From NCBI RefSeq assembly GCF_042649925.1, contig NZ_JBHSAF010000014.1:372001-436000 (forward strand): a stretch of 64,000 bases of DNA, read 5' to 3'. The stretch is from Pseudaeromonas sharmana (GTDB lineage: Bacteria; Pseudomonadota; Gammaproteobacteria; Enterobacterales; Aeromonadaceae). The position numbers and the translations under genes were made by a program. Below, in pieces: positions 9,224 through 17,923 of this stretch. The notes beneath the pieces are model-generated. The model had not been told where the DNA came from, did no database searches, and saw nothing but the letters and a program-made list of their open reading frames with translations. Every line of letters starts with the position of its first letter. The stretch's first letter is position 1.

Positions 9224-11038
9224 TCAGTGAAAGAGCTTGCCTATTCCGCTTTCCAGGCCTTTACCGACTTTACCGGGCAACTGTTTGATGTTGTCCAATT
9301 TTAATAGGGATCCAAGTTGTACACGGTAGTCAGGTTGACTCCAGGTGCCGATTATCTGCACAGGTATTGTCAGGTTGTATAAATCGGCCAACTCGGCACC
9401 GCCCTGCCCTTTGCTGGTCGCCACGACGGCGACATCCAAATCAATATCCAGCGTCTCACGTTCAAGCTGGGTCAGCCCCTGGCCGCTGATTCTAAACAGC
9501 GGTGACGCCATCTTGATCTTGCTGAAACGGGCCAGACCCGGGGTCAACATCATATCCAGGCGCAATGCCGAAAAGTCAGTCCGTTTGACCGTATGGGGTT
9601 GCGTTTTCCCCTTTAACTTCGCTTTGGCGTCACGCAACATGGCGGCCAGATTAATGCCCTGCATGGCACCATCATCGACAGTGACCCATAGCGTACCCTG
9701 GGTATGACGTCGCAAGGAGGTAGGCAGCACTCCCAGTCCGGATAGCTCACCACTTGCTGAAGCAAGCCCGGACAAAGGGGCCTTGCCCAGCGCCATCAAC
9801 ATCAATGGCTGTATCTGCAAACGGTGAAGATCCGGTTTGAGTCGCCATACCAGTGGATAGGTTGCAAAATCGGACTGGCCGCTGATACTCATTCGCCCGC
9901 CGAAGACCTTGTCAATCTCCAGCCGTTGCAGGGTGAACAGCTGCTTTTCGAGCGAGCTCTCCCAGCTCACCCCTGTCAGCTGCATCGCTTCGTGCTTGAT
10001 TTCTCCGATCTGCCAACGATGATGCCAGAACAACTCAGGCAAACCGCGCAGATCCGGCTCCTGATTAGAGATTGCTTTATCGTTGCGGGAAGCCTTAGAC
10101 CCCGTCGGCGATGGCGGTGCTAGCCAGGCAACATCAAGCAGCGGGGTTTGGAAGCTGGAGTCGATGCGTAATACCGGAGCCCACTGCACATCGAGTTTGC
10201 CGGTCAATGCTAACGGCCCCATGGTGGCCGTTAAAGTATCCAGCAACACCTTGTGCTGTTGAATATCCAGCTCAAGGCGCCCCGCGGCTTTGATGTTTCG
10301 CACCGGGACCGGAACGGCATCTAGCTGCAGTATTGTGGCTAACTGCCAGTTGTTAAACAGGAACCGATCCTGCTGCCGACTGACGTCCGCACTGGTTTCT
10401 AGCTGTATCTGCTGTGCACCCACATCCAGCTGCGCCTTCATGGTGACGGCGCTATGCAAGGGTTCACTAATCTCGGTGGTGTGAAAATCCAGCCGGGTTA
10501 ATCGCAATGGCGGACCATCGGGGCGCACGATTGTCAGCTCTCCGCCCTGAACATCGATGCCCGCGACGGACCAGGAGGTTATCTGAGGCGCCGTGCTTGC
10601 CGGCGCCGCTCCGGTCTGTGCATCTGGAACCTGTGTGGTTTGGGAGGTAAACAGCAGGTCGTCGAGGTTCGTTTTACCATCGGCACGCCGCTGTAGCAAA
10701 ATGCGTGGCGCCATCAGGCGTATCTGCTCGAGCTCTAAGCGTCCCGAGAGCAACGCCATCAAGCCGAGCCCCACATCCGCTTGGGCTACCTGCAGCATGG
10801 GTGTCGGATCAAAGCCAGGTGCATTGCCCAGGGTAAGATCATTCACCTGCAGTCCAAGCGATGGATACCAGCGCCAGCTTACAGGCCCCTTAACCGATAA
10901 TTCGCGTCCGGTTTGGGCGCGAACCTGTTCAATGAGACGATTCTGCAGGGCACTGAAGTCGATGCTTGCCATGAAAATGCCCAGGCCAGACACCATCAGC
11001 AGGAGCAATGCCCCCAACAGCAGGAGTATTTTTTTCAT
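9224..11038 (-). CDS. asmA: AsmA family protein
   Basis: AsmA-like protein of 604 aa, anchored in the inner membrane and extending into the periplasm. The family is linked to outer membrane assembly and to lipid transport between membranes. The N-terminus has a signal-anchor (KKILLLLGALLLLMVSGLGIF). The AsmA N-domain follows (LQNRLIEQVRAQTGRELSVKG, LQVNDLTLGNAPGF), then a long beta-rich region and a C-terminal conserved part (LDIDLDVAVVATSKGQGG). It is preceded by GGAGGG. It is the last gene of udk-dcd-asmA, the same order as in enterobacteria, which supports the symbol. Confidence 0.9.
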   Translation of the reverse strand: MKKILLLLGALLLLMVSGLGIFMASIDFSALQNRLIEQVRAQTGRELSVKGPVSWRWYPSLGLQVNDLTLGNAPGFDPTPMLQVAQADVGLGLMALLSGRLELEQIRLMAPRILLQRRADGKTNLDDLLFTSQTTQVPDAQTGAAPASTAPQITSWSVAGIDVQGGELTIVRPDGPPLRLTRLDFHTTEISEPLHSAVTMKAQLDVGAQQIQLETSADVSRQQDRFLFNNWQLATILQLDAVPVPVRNIKAAGRLELDIQQHKVLLDTLTATMGPLALTGKLDVQWAPVLRIDSSFQTPLLDVAWLAPPSPTGSKASRNDKAISNQEPDLRGLPELFWHHRWQIGEIKHEAMQLTGVSWESSLEKQLFTLQRLEIDKVFGGRMSISGQSDFATYPLVWRLKPDLHRLQIQPLMLMALGKAPLSGLASASGELSGLGVLPTSLRRHTQGTLWVTVDDGAMQGINLAAMLRDAKAKLKGKTQPHTVKRTDFSALRLDMMLTPGLARFSKIKMASPLFRISGQGLTQLERETLDIDLDVAVVATSKGQGGAELADLYNLTIPVQIIGTWSQPDYRVQLGSLLKLDNIKQLPGKVGKGLESGIGKLFH

Positions 11039-11080
11039 GGCTGCCCTCCAGTTAGTGCATTCAGGCAGCCTCTTGCTGGC

Positions 11081-11662
11081 TCAGTCTTGATTGATCCGGC
11101 TGGCCACAGCCCCCTGCTGACTCTTGTATTTTGCATTGGCGCGTTTGTTGTACGGACGCACCGCAGGGCCAGATAACAGCTCGAAATTCAGCGCCCCAAT
11201 CACCATTTTAGGACGTAATGCCAGCGGCAGTCGGCCACCGTTATAAAATTCCAGAACAATGCGCCCTGACCAACCCGGATCGATTCGATGGGCGGTAACG
11301 TGCACCATCAGCCCCAACCGCGCCAGCGATGACCTGCCATCAAGCCATCCCACAATGTTATCCGGTAGCGTCACAGACTCCAGCGTGACCGCCAGCGCTA
11401 ACTCCCCTGGATGCAGGATGAAAGCTTCACCATCGGCAATGACGATTTCATCGCTCATGACACGATTGATGGCCTCGGCAACCTCTTCCCGCGGACCGCT
11501 GAGATCGATGTATGGCGCAGTGTGCGCCTGAAACACCCGAAATTCATTGCCTAGCAGGACATCCACACTGACGCCACTGATTCTGTCACTCCCCGGCGGC
11601 GGCTCTATGCTGATTTTGCCCTCGGCCAGGTATTTCTCGATGTCACTATCGCAAAGACGCAT
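11081..11662 (-). CDS. dcd: dCTP deaminase
   Basis: Deaminates dCTP to dUTP, feeding dTMP synthesis. The protein is 193 aa and very close to E. coli Dcd. The active site block LDGRSSLARLGLMVHVTAHR is followed by IDPGWSGRIVLEFYN, with catalytic E138. The C-terminal lid ends in AVASRINQD. ATG 11662 (MRLCDSDIE) is chosen over an upstream in-frame TTG at 11686, since it matches the family N-terminus and has AGGAG at the right spacing. It lies between udk (32 bp upstream) and asmA (42 bp downstream), probably one transcript. Confidence 0.97.
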   Translation of the reverse strand: MRLCDSDIEKYLAEGKISIEPPPGSDRISGVSVDVLLGNEFRVFQAHTAPYIDLSGPREEVAEAINRVMSDEIVIADGEAFILHPGELALAVTLESVTLPDNIVGWLDGRSSLARLGLMVHVTAHRIDPGWSGRIVLEFYNGGRLPLALRPKMVIGALNFELLSGPAVRPYNKRANAKYKSQQGAVASRINQD

Positions 11663-11694
11663 TCCTTGTTCTCCTGGAATCAACAACCCGGCAC

Positions 11695-12339
11695 TCAGCC
11701 CCGCAACATGTGCAGGATCCGGGCCTTAATCATGTCAATGGCGATGCGATTACGGCCACCACGGGGCACTATCACATCTGCATACTGTTTGGACGGCTCG
11801 ATAAATTGCAAAAACATCGGCCGCACGGTGTTTTGGTACTGTTTGAGCACGGAATCCATGGTTCGACCCCGCTCCTGTACGTCCCGCACCAGTCGACGAA
11901 TAAGGCAGATATCCAACGGCGTGTCCATGAAGATGCTGACATCCATCAGCTCCCGCAGATGCGGTTCATTGAGCAATAGAATGCCTTCAAGAATGATCAC
12001 GCGCTTGGGACTGAAACCTAATGTCTCCTGCAGGCGCGTGTGCTCGGTATAGGAATAACGCGGAATGTCGACCGCCTCCCCTTTGAGAAGACGGGTCAGG
12101 TGTTGAGCCAGCAAATTGTGATCGAAGGCATTCGGATGGTCATAATTGGTCTTCACCCGCTCTTCCATCGTCAGATGCGACTGATCCTTGTAATAACAAT
12201 CTTCAGTGATAACACCGATCTGATCTTCACCCAGCTCCTGTACCAACTCTTCAAAAATGGTGTGGGCAATCAGACTTTTGCCGGAGGCAGACGCCCCGGC
12301 AATTCCAATGATGACACAGGAACGCGCTTGTTCGGACAT
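11695..12339 (-). CDS. udk: Uridine kinase
   Basis: Phosphorylates uridine and cytidine to UMP and CMP in pyrimidine salvage, using ATP or GTP. The 214-aa product has the P-loop GIAGASASGKS (residues 12-22), the uridine-binding YYKDQSHL segment, NYDHPNAFD, and RLVRDVQERGRT near the C-terminus. Length and sequence match E. coli Udk. It is the first gene of udk-dcd-asmA. A perfect TATAAT lies about 45 bp upstream of ATG 12339, so transcription probably starts here. Confidence 0.97.
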   Translation of the reverse strand: MSEQARSCVIIGIAGASASGKSLIAHTIFEELVQELGEDQIGVITEDCYYKDQSHLTMEERVKTNYDHPNAFDHNLLAQHLTRLLKGEAVDIPRYSYTEHTRLQETLGFSPKRVIILEGILLLNEPHLRELMDVSIFMDTPLDICLIRRLVRDVQERGRTMDSVLKQYQNTVRPMFLQFIEPSKQYADVIVPRGGRNRIAIDMIKARILHMLRG

Positions 12340-12383
12340 GACTCTCTACTCGGTAACAGCGTGGAAAGGGCTTACAGCGCCAG

Positions 12384-12389
12384 ATTATA
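12384..12389 (-). promoter_or_regulatory. -10 box of the udk-dcd-asmA promoter
   Basis: On the minus strand this reads TATAAT, a perfect -10, 45 bp before the udk start codon. No good -35 is seen at 16-18 bp, so an activator or upstream element may be needed. Confidence 0.45.
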
Positions 12390-12448
12390 CAGAAAAGTGT
12401 CTGCAAATGGCGTTTTTGTGCTGTAAGCCCCAGGCCAGCGGGCCATTT

Positions 12449-13519
12449 TTACGCCGGTGCAGTAAAAATGGTGGCCGGAATCGTTTTTCCACTAAAGTAC
12501 AGCCGTACCGCAACCTGCCTGGCCAAACGATGATAACCGCTGGCCAGGTCTGACAAGGGTGCCGACGCCACGACCGGTTGTCCCTCATCCATGCTGCGAC
12601 GCACATTGATATGCAGCGGCAACGAAGCCAGCAGCGGGATATTAAACTCATCTGCCAACGCCGCACCGCCACCACAGCCAAACAGCGGCTCTTCATGTCC
12701 ACACTGGCTGCAGACATGCACGCTCATGTTCTCCACGATGCCCAGCACCGGGATGTTGACCTTCTCCAACATCGAAATACCCTTGCGCACGTCGATCAGC
12801 GCGACATCCTGCGGGGTTGTGACCATCACGACGGCGGTGGTAGGAATCTGTTGTGCCATCGTCAGTTGAATATCACCGGTGCCTGGTGGCATATCGACAA
12901 TCAGGTAATCGAGATCTCCCCACAGGGTTTCGTGTAACAGCTGGCCCAGCGCTTTGCTGGCCATGGGCCCGCGCCAAACCACCGACTCCTCGGCCGGAAC
13001 CAGATAGCCGATGCTCAAGGTTGCCAGCCCACTGGCCGGCACAGGCCGCATGTGTTTGCCATCCGGACTTTCTGGGCGCGCTGTTTGTAGCCCCAACATG
13101 GTCGGAATGGAGGGACCATAAATGTCTGCATCCAGGAGCCCGACTCGGGCGCCTTGACGCGAAAGCGCCAACGCCAGGTTGACCGCCACCGTCGACTTGC
13201 CAACGCCACCCTTCGCCGAGGCAACCGCAATCACATTGCGAATACCGGGGATGCCGGGCACTGCAGTGGCTCGAGCCAACGCGGCTATTTCCTGTCGCAC
13301 CTGCCAGCCAATCCGTTGCACCTTGGGGAGGGCAAGCAAGCGCGGTTCGATTTCTGCCTGCAACTGCTGTTGCCAGTCGTTACTTGCCAGCGGCCACAGC
13401 AGCGAGATGGTCAGCAGGCCGTCCTCAAGGTTGACCTGCTGTACAAATCCGGCGCTGACAATATCCAGTGGCCAGCCATCCGGTTGAAATAGACGCAACT
13501 GTTGCCAAATCTGCTCCAC
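12449..13519 (-). CDS. apbC: Iron-sulfur cluster carrier protein Mrp/ApbC, GTG start
   Basis: A P-loop ATPase that carries Fe-S clusters to apoproteins in the cytosol. Of its 356 aa, the first 80 or so form an FSCA/DUF59-like domain. A deviant Walker A, SAKGGVGKST (101-110), a switch region LLDADIYGPS and the Fe-S-binding pair C270-x-x-C273 in HVCSQCGHEE follow. The start is GTG 13519, with AGGAG six bases before it. The nearby ATG at 13524 is out of frame. It is divergent from metG, the same arrangement as in E. coli. Confidence 0.95.
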   Translation of the reverse strand: MEQIWQQLRLFQPDGWPLDIVSAGFVQQVNLEDGLLTISLLWPLASNDWQQQLQAEIEPRLLALPKVQRIGWQVRQEIAALARATAVPGIPGIRNVIAVASAKGGVGKSTVAVNLALALSRQGARVGLLDADIYGPSIPTMLGLQTARPESPDGKHMRPVPASGLATLSIGYLVPAEESVVWRGPMASKALGQLLHETLWGDLDYLIVDMPPGTGDIQLTMAQQIPTTAVVMVTTPQDVALIDVRKGISMLEKVNIPVLGIVENMSVHVCSQCGHEEPLFGCGGGAALADEFNIPLLASLPLHINVRRSMDEGQPVVASAPLSDLASGYHRLARQVAVRLYFSGKTIPATIFTAPA

Positions 13520-13686
13520 GGCATGCTCCTCGTCATCAATGCGGAATGCTGATTGTTAACAAATTGTTCCAAGGCGTCCATCACTATCCACGGCTGTCTT
13601 GCGCGTAGAGACGGGTTTGCCTAGGCAGCTCATGCGCTTTTCGGGTAACATAAGGCCCCTTTTCATTACTCGAACCAACAGGAACT

Positions 13687-15750
13687 ATGGCCAACTCAGC
13701 TCGTAAAATTCTGGTTACCTGTGCCTTGCCTTACGCAAACGGCTCCATCCACCTCGGCCACATGCTGGAACATATCCAGGCCGACATATGGGTGCGTTAT
13801 CAACGCCTGCGTGGCAACACCATCCATTTCATCTGCGCCGACGATGCCCATGGCACACCGATCATGCTCAAGGCACAGCAGCTGGGGATGACCCCGGAAC
13901 AGATGATTGCCGAGGTGTCCAAAGAGCATCAGACCGATTTTGCCGGCTTCGGCATCAGTTTCGATAACTATCACTCCACCCACAGCGATGAAAACCGCGA
14001 ACTGGCCAGCCTGATCTATACCCGTCTGCGCGAGGGGGGATTTATCAAGCGTCGCGGTATCTCCCAGTTGTTCGATCCGGAAAAGCAAATGTTCTTGCCG
14101 GACCGTTTTGTCAAGGGCACCTGTCCCAAGTGCAAGGCGGTCGATCAGTATGGTGACAACTGTGATGTGTGCGGCGCTACCTATAGCCCAACTGAACTGA
14201 TTGATCCCAAGTCCGCCGTCTCCGGTGCAACACCGGTCATGAAAGAGACCGAACACTTCTTCTTCGACCTGCCGCAGTTTGAAGGCATGCTCAAGGCCTG
14301 GACGACCTCGGGCGCTCTGCAAGAGGAGATGGCCAATAAACTCAACGAATGGTTTGAAGCCGGTCTTCAGCAATGGGACATCACCCGGGATGCCCCCTAT
14401 TTCGGTTTCGAAATCCCGGATGCACCAGGCAAATATTTCTACGTTTGGCTTGATGCCCCGATTGGTTACATGGGATCGTTCCGCAATCTGTGCAATAAGC
14501 GCCCGGAGCTGAGTTTCGACGCCTTCTGGAGCAAAGAATCCGATGCCGAGCTATACCATTTCATCGGCAAGGATATTCTCTATTTCCACTCGCTGTTCTG
14601 GCCCGCCATGCTCGAAGGTGCCGGTTTCCGCAAACCGAGCAACGTCTTTGTGCATGGTTATGTCACCGTCAATGGCGCCAAGATGTCGAAGTCCAAAGGC
14701 ACCTTCATCAAGGCGGCCACCTACCTGCAGCATCTGGATCCGGAATACCTGCGCTATTACTATGCGGCCAAGCTCAACAGCCGTATCGACGATCTGGATT
14801 TGAATCTGGATGACTTCGTGGCGCGAGTGAACGCTGACGTCGTCAACAAGCTGGTTAATCTGGCCTCCCGTACCGCAGGCTTCATCAGCAAGCGATTTGA
14901 CGGCCAGCTGTCTGCCTCCATGGCCGAACCGGCGCTCTATGCCGATTTTGTCGCCGCACGCGAACGCATTGCCGATGCCTACGAGAGTCGTGAATTTGGC
15001 AAGGCGATTCGCGAGATCATGGCTCTGGCCGATGTAGCCAACCGTTACGTCGATGAGAAGGCACCCTGGGTCATCGCCAAGCAAGAGGGGCAAGATCAAT
15101 TGCTGCAGGATGTCTGCACGGTATCGCTGAATCTGTTCCGTGTGCTGATGACTTACCTGAAGCCCGTTCTGCCACAATTGGCCGAACGTAGCGAGGCATT
15201 CCTTGGCAGTACTCTGGAATGGGACAATATCGATGCTCCTCTGCTGGGGCACCAGATTGCAACCTTCAAAGCCCTGTTCAGCCGTATCGATCCGAAAAAG
15301 ATTGAAGAGATGGTCAACGCATCCAAGGAAGACCTGGTGGCTGAAGCAAGCAAGAGTCAGGGCGCCAAGTCGCAGCACCAAAGTGCGCCAGGGAAAGATA
15401 ACGCGGCACGCGAACCGATAGCGGCTGAGATCGCCTACGACGATTTTGCCAAAATTGACCTGCGCATCGCCCGCATTGTGAATGCCGAGCTGGTAGCTGA
15501 CGCCGATAAGCTGTTGAAGTTGCAACTGGATATCGGTGGTGAAACTCGCCAGGTCTTTGCCGGCATCCGTTCGGCTTACGATCCGGCAACCTTAATCGGC
15601 AAATTGACCGTCATGGTGGCCAACCTGGCACCGCGCAAGATGCGCTTCGGCATGTCAGAAGGGATGGTGCTGGCCGCCGGCCCTGGTGGCAAGGATCTGT
15701 GGATCCTTGAACCACACGAAGGAGCCCAACCCGGTATGCGCGTTAAGTAA
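13687..15750 (+). CDS. metG: Methionyl-tRNA synthetase
   Basis: Charges tRNA-Met in the cytosol. The 687-aa protein has the class I signature ANGSIHLGHM (HIGH-type, residues 18-26) and a zinc knuckle with CPKC and CDVC near residues 144-160. The KMSKS loop is at residues 332-336. The C-terminal EMAP/Arc1p-like tRNA-binding domain (about 580-687, with DLRIARIVNAE and GMSEGMVLAA) is complete. AGGA stands before ATG 13687. It is monocistronic, ending in an intrinsic terminator. Confidence 0.98.
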   Translation: MANSARKILVTCALPYANGSIHLGHMLEHIQADIWVRYQRLRGNTIHFICADDAHGTPIMLKAQQLGMTPEQMIAEVSKEHQTDFAGFGISFDNYHSTHSDENRELASLIYTRLREGGFIKRRGISQLFDPEKQMFLPDRFVKGTCPKCKAVDQYGDNCDVCGATYSPTELIDPKSAVSGATPVMKETEHFFFDLPQFEGMLKAWTTSGALQEEMANKLNEWFEAGLQQWDITRDAPYFGFEIPDAPGKYFYVWLDAPIGYMGSFRNLCNKRPELSFDAFWSKESDAELYHFIGKDILYFHSLFWPAMLEGAGFRKPSNVFVHGYVTVNGAKMSKSKGTFIKAATYLQHLDPEYLRYYYAAKLNSRIDDLDLNLDDFVARVNADVVNKLVNLASRTAGFISKRFDGQLSASMAEPALYADFVAARERIADAYESREFGKAIREIMALADVANRYVDEKAPWVIAKQEGQDQLLQDVCTVSLNLFRVLMTYLKPVLPQLAERSEAFLGSTLEWDNIDAPLLGHQIATFKALFSRIDPKKIEEMVNASKEDLVAEASKSQGAKSQHQSAPGKDNAAREPIAAEIAYDDFAKIDLRIARIVNAELVADADKLLKLQLDIGGETRQVFAGIRSAYDPATLIGKLTVMVANLAPRKMRFGMSEGMVLAAGPGGKDLWILEPHEGAQPGMRVK

Positions 15751-15762
15751 ACGCCAGCAAGT

Positions 15763-16077
15763 TCAAAACCAAGGCAGCCTGGCGCTGCCTTTTTTATTGG
15801 CGATGGCGCGGCGTAACTGCGCTGCCTGCTGTGATAGCCCCTTCAGCAGCGGACGAAACAGATCCCGATCCCGCTGGGCGCCAGTGCGCTTGAGTTGCTG
15901 TTTTAACTGTGTGACCTGCCGGGATTGTCGCTTGCGGCGACACCACAACGGCAACAGCGAGAGGAAGGCACGCAAACTCGTGCGGAACTGATGCAGCGAC
16001 GCTCAGTCCCACGCCTCCTGCGACACCAGGCTGCGTACTCGGTCGATGTGCTCTTGCTGCCATGCATCGATTGTCAC
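15763..16077 (-). pseudogene. CHAD-domain-like gene interrupted by an in-frame TGA
   Basis: Reading from GTG 16077, directly after the acylphosphatase stop (TAGGTG), the frame gives VTIDAWQQEHIDRVRSLVSQ and then EAWD. It meets TGA at 16003-16005 (codon 25) and continues in the same frame as ASLHQFRTSLRAFLSLL and so on to a stop at 15763. The part after the stop, with HQFRTSLRAFL and later TGAQRDRDLF, resembles CHAD domains, whose core has HQxR and ARDxD blocks binding polyphosphate. Because the homologous block straddles the stop codon, I read this as one gene of 104 codons broken by a nonsense change. At 104 aa it is short for CHAD (usually over 200). Alternatives are a sequencing error or translation of the downstream part from an internal TTG at 15975. 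Confidence 0.5.
15771..15796 (+). terminator. Intrinsic terminator of metG
   Basis: Stem AAGGCAGC (15771-15778) / GCTGCCTT (15784-15791) followed by six T. It overlaps the 3' end of the opposing CHAD-like reading frame. Confidence 0.85.
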
Positions 16078-16356
16078 CTAACCTGCACGAAATCCCCGCT
16101 CGGTGACCAATGACATGGGCACATCGTCAACCACGATACGCTCCACCTGTGCGGTACGAGGCCCCTGCTGCAACCATTCCAGCAGTTTCGTCACGGCGTA
16201 CCTGGGGCCTGATGCCAACACTTCCACACTACCGTCAGCCAGATTGATGGCATGCCCCTTGAGCCCAAGCTGATCTGCCTGTTGCATGGTGAAATAACGA
16301 AAGCCAACGCCCTGGACATGGCCATAAACCACGACTTTTACAGTTCTGTCAGACAT
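16078..16356 (-). CDS. yccX: Acylphosphatase
   Basis: Hydrolyses acyl phosphates such as carbamoyl phosphate. It is a 92-aa protein with the two signature regions: GHVQGVGFRYF (catalytic R20) and GHAINLADGSVEV (catalytic N38). ATG 16356 (MSDRTVK) is preferred. An in-frame GTG at 16368 would add four residues and cannot be excluded. It is directly followed, with no gap, by the interrupted CHAD-like frame. Confidence 0.94.
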   Translation of the reverse strand: MSDRTVKVVVYGHVQGVGFRYFTMQQADQLGLKGHAINLADGSVEVLASGPRYAVTKLLEWLQQGPRTAQVERIVVDDVPMSLVTERGFRAG

Positions 16357-16435
16357 TTTTGTGATCACCCTTGCTTCGGAAAAATCGTGATGCCGTTATC
16401 ATGAAATCAGTTTCACTCCAAGGATTTAGCGTTGT

Positions 16436-17875
16436 ATGAAAGAAGTCAAATTGCGTTGGGCTGATAAAATATTAAATAAGCTGACGATTGCGGAGAAATT
16501 CCACTTTCTGTTCTGGTTTCCACTGTTATTACTGCTGCTCATCTGTCTAATGCTGATGGCGCAAAATCACGATATCCGTACCGAGCAAGCCATACAGGCA
16601 TTGCAGCAGAAGCTGGATGCCACCGCCGCCATCATCAAGCAGGTTCCGGATGTCGGCAGCATTCAGTTGCCACAAGGGATCCGCTTGGCAGAGAGTGGCG
16701 TCGTCGGCCAACACACGGTCAACACCGCACTGACAGTCACCGTCGATGCAGGAAACCAGCGCTTCCTGAGTGGAAGTCTGGATCTTTCCGATACCTCCAT
16801 GTGGGATAACCAGGGCGGTAACATCACACTGACGCTGCTTGGTCTGCTGTTGATGGCCATCGTCAGCTATTACATCAGCACCTTTATTACTGGCGCCATC
16901 TATGGTCTGAACAGCGCCCTGCAAAAAATTGCCGATGGTGATCTGACAGTCCGCACCCATGCCACCGAAAACCGCGATGAGTTCAGCTCGGTCGGGGTCA
17001 ATGTTGACAAGGTTGCAGAGCGACAACAGCACAACGTGAAACTGGTGCATGAAAGTGCCGAGGCGCTGGAGATGTTTGCCGAAGAGTTCCGTGACATGGC
17101 CATTGCCGGCCAAAGCACGGCGCAGAGTCAGCGTCAATATCTTGAATCCCTGGCCACCGCCATGGAAGAGATGACGGCTGCGATTCGCGAAGTGGCACGT
17201 AACGCCAACGATACCTCTGCCCAGACCCGGCTCTCCAGCGAAGAAGCCGCACAAGGGGCTTCCAGCGTGAACCGTACTATCGATGCCATTCAGGCGTTGG
17301 CAGACGAGATCAGCGAGGCCTCCAGCGCCGTCGAACAACTGACCAACCGGGCCCACAAAATCAACGAGGTGGTGACCGTCATCAACTCCATCTCCGGCCA
17401 GACCAACCTGTTGGCACTGAACGCGGCGATTGAAGCGGCACGGGCGGGCGAGCAAGGACGTGGCTTTGCGGTCGTGGCCGACGAGGTCCGCACCCTCGCC
17501 GGGAGAACGCAACAGGCGACCGTAGAGATCCAGAAGATGATCGAAGAGCTGCAAGGCGGCACTGAGTCATTGAACCTGATCATGGAGAAAACCGTACAGC
17601 GCGCGGCAAGCAGCCGTGAGTTGATTACCGGTGTTGGTCACGACATCGAGCGCATCGCCAGTTACACCGAATCAGTGTTCGAAATGAGTGCGCAAATTGC
17701 CACCTCCTCCGAACAACAGAGCTCGGTCGCTGCAGAGATAGCTCAAAACCTTGAGGAGGTTCGCGGTCAGGCACTCCAGGTTGAAGAGTCTACAGAAGCC
17801 ACAGTGGCCGGCACCCAGAATCTGAAGGTGACAGCCACCGAACTCGATAATCTGTTGCGCGGTCTACGATTCTAA
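16436..17875 (+). CDS. Methyl-accepting chemotaxis protein, small periplasmic domain
   Basis: Chemoreceptor of 479 aa. Membrane segments are at about 22-44 and 130-150, enclosing a small periplasmic domain of about 85 residues. A HAMP linker (about 150-202, with LQKIADGDLTVRTHAT) and the cytoplasmic signalling domain with hairpin GQTNLLALNAAIEAARA come next. No C-terminal CheR pentapeptide is present. The ligand is unknown. An AAGGA lies about 11 bases before ATG 16436. It has its own terminator downstream. Confidence 0.93.
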   Translation: MKEVKLRWADKILNKLTIAEKFHFLFWFPLLLLLLICLMLMAQNHDIRTEQAIQALQQKLDATAAIIKQVPDVGSIQLPQGIRLAESGVVGQHTVNTALTVTVDAGNQRFLSGSLDLSDTSMWDNQGGNITLTLLGLLLMAIVSYYISTFITGAIYGLNSALQKIADGDLTVRTHATENRDEFSSVGVNVDKVAERQQHNVKLVHESAEALEMFAEEFRDMAIAGQSTAQSQRQYLESLATAMEEMTAAIREVARNANDTSAQTRLSSEEAAQGASSVNRTIDAIQALADEISEASSAVEQLTNRAHKINEVVTVINSISGQTNLLALNAAIEAARAGEQGRGFAVVADEVRTLAGRTQQATVEIQKMIEELQGGTESLNLIMEKTVQRAASSRELITGVGHDIERIASYTESVFEMSAQIATSSEQQSSVAAEIAQNLEEVRGQALQVEESTEATVAGTQNLKVTATELDNLLRGLRF

Positions 17876-17894
17876 GCGGCTGCTCACGACACCA

Positions 17895-17923
17895 TACGGC
17901 CACCTTCGGGTGGCCGTAATTTA
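17895..17923 (+). terminator. Intrinsic terminator after the chemoreceptor
   Basis: Perfect 10-bp stem TACGGCCACC / GGTGGCCGTA (17895-17904 and 17909-17918) with a stable TTCG tetraloop and a short T-rich tail. It lies between convergent genes, so it may also stop the efflux operon. Confidence 0.8.

Noticed and set aside
14551..15525. 324-aa minus-strand frame opposite metG
   Set aside because: Antisense shadow of a fully conserved metG; no family resemblance or ribosome site.
16547..17554. 335-aa minus-strand frame opposite the second chemoreceptor
   Set aside because: Composition mirrors the chemoreceptor codons; no recognisable domain.
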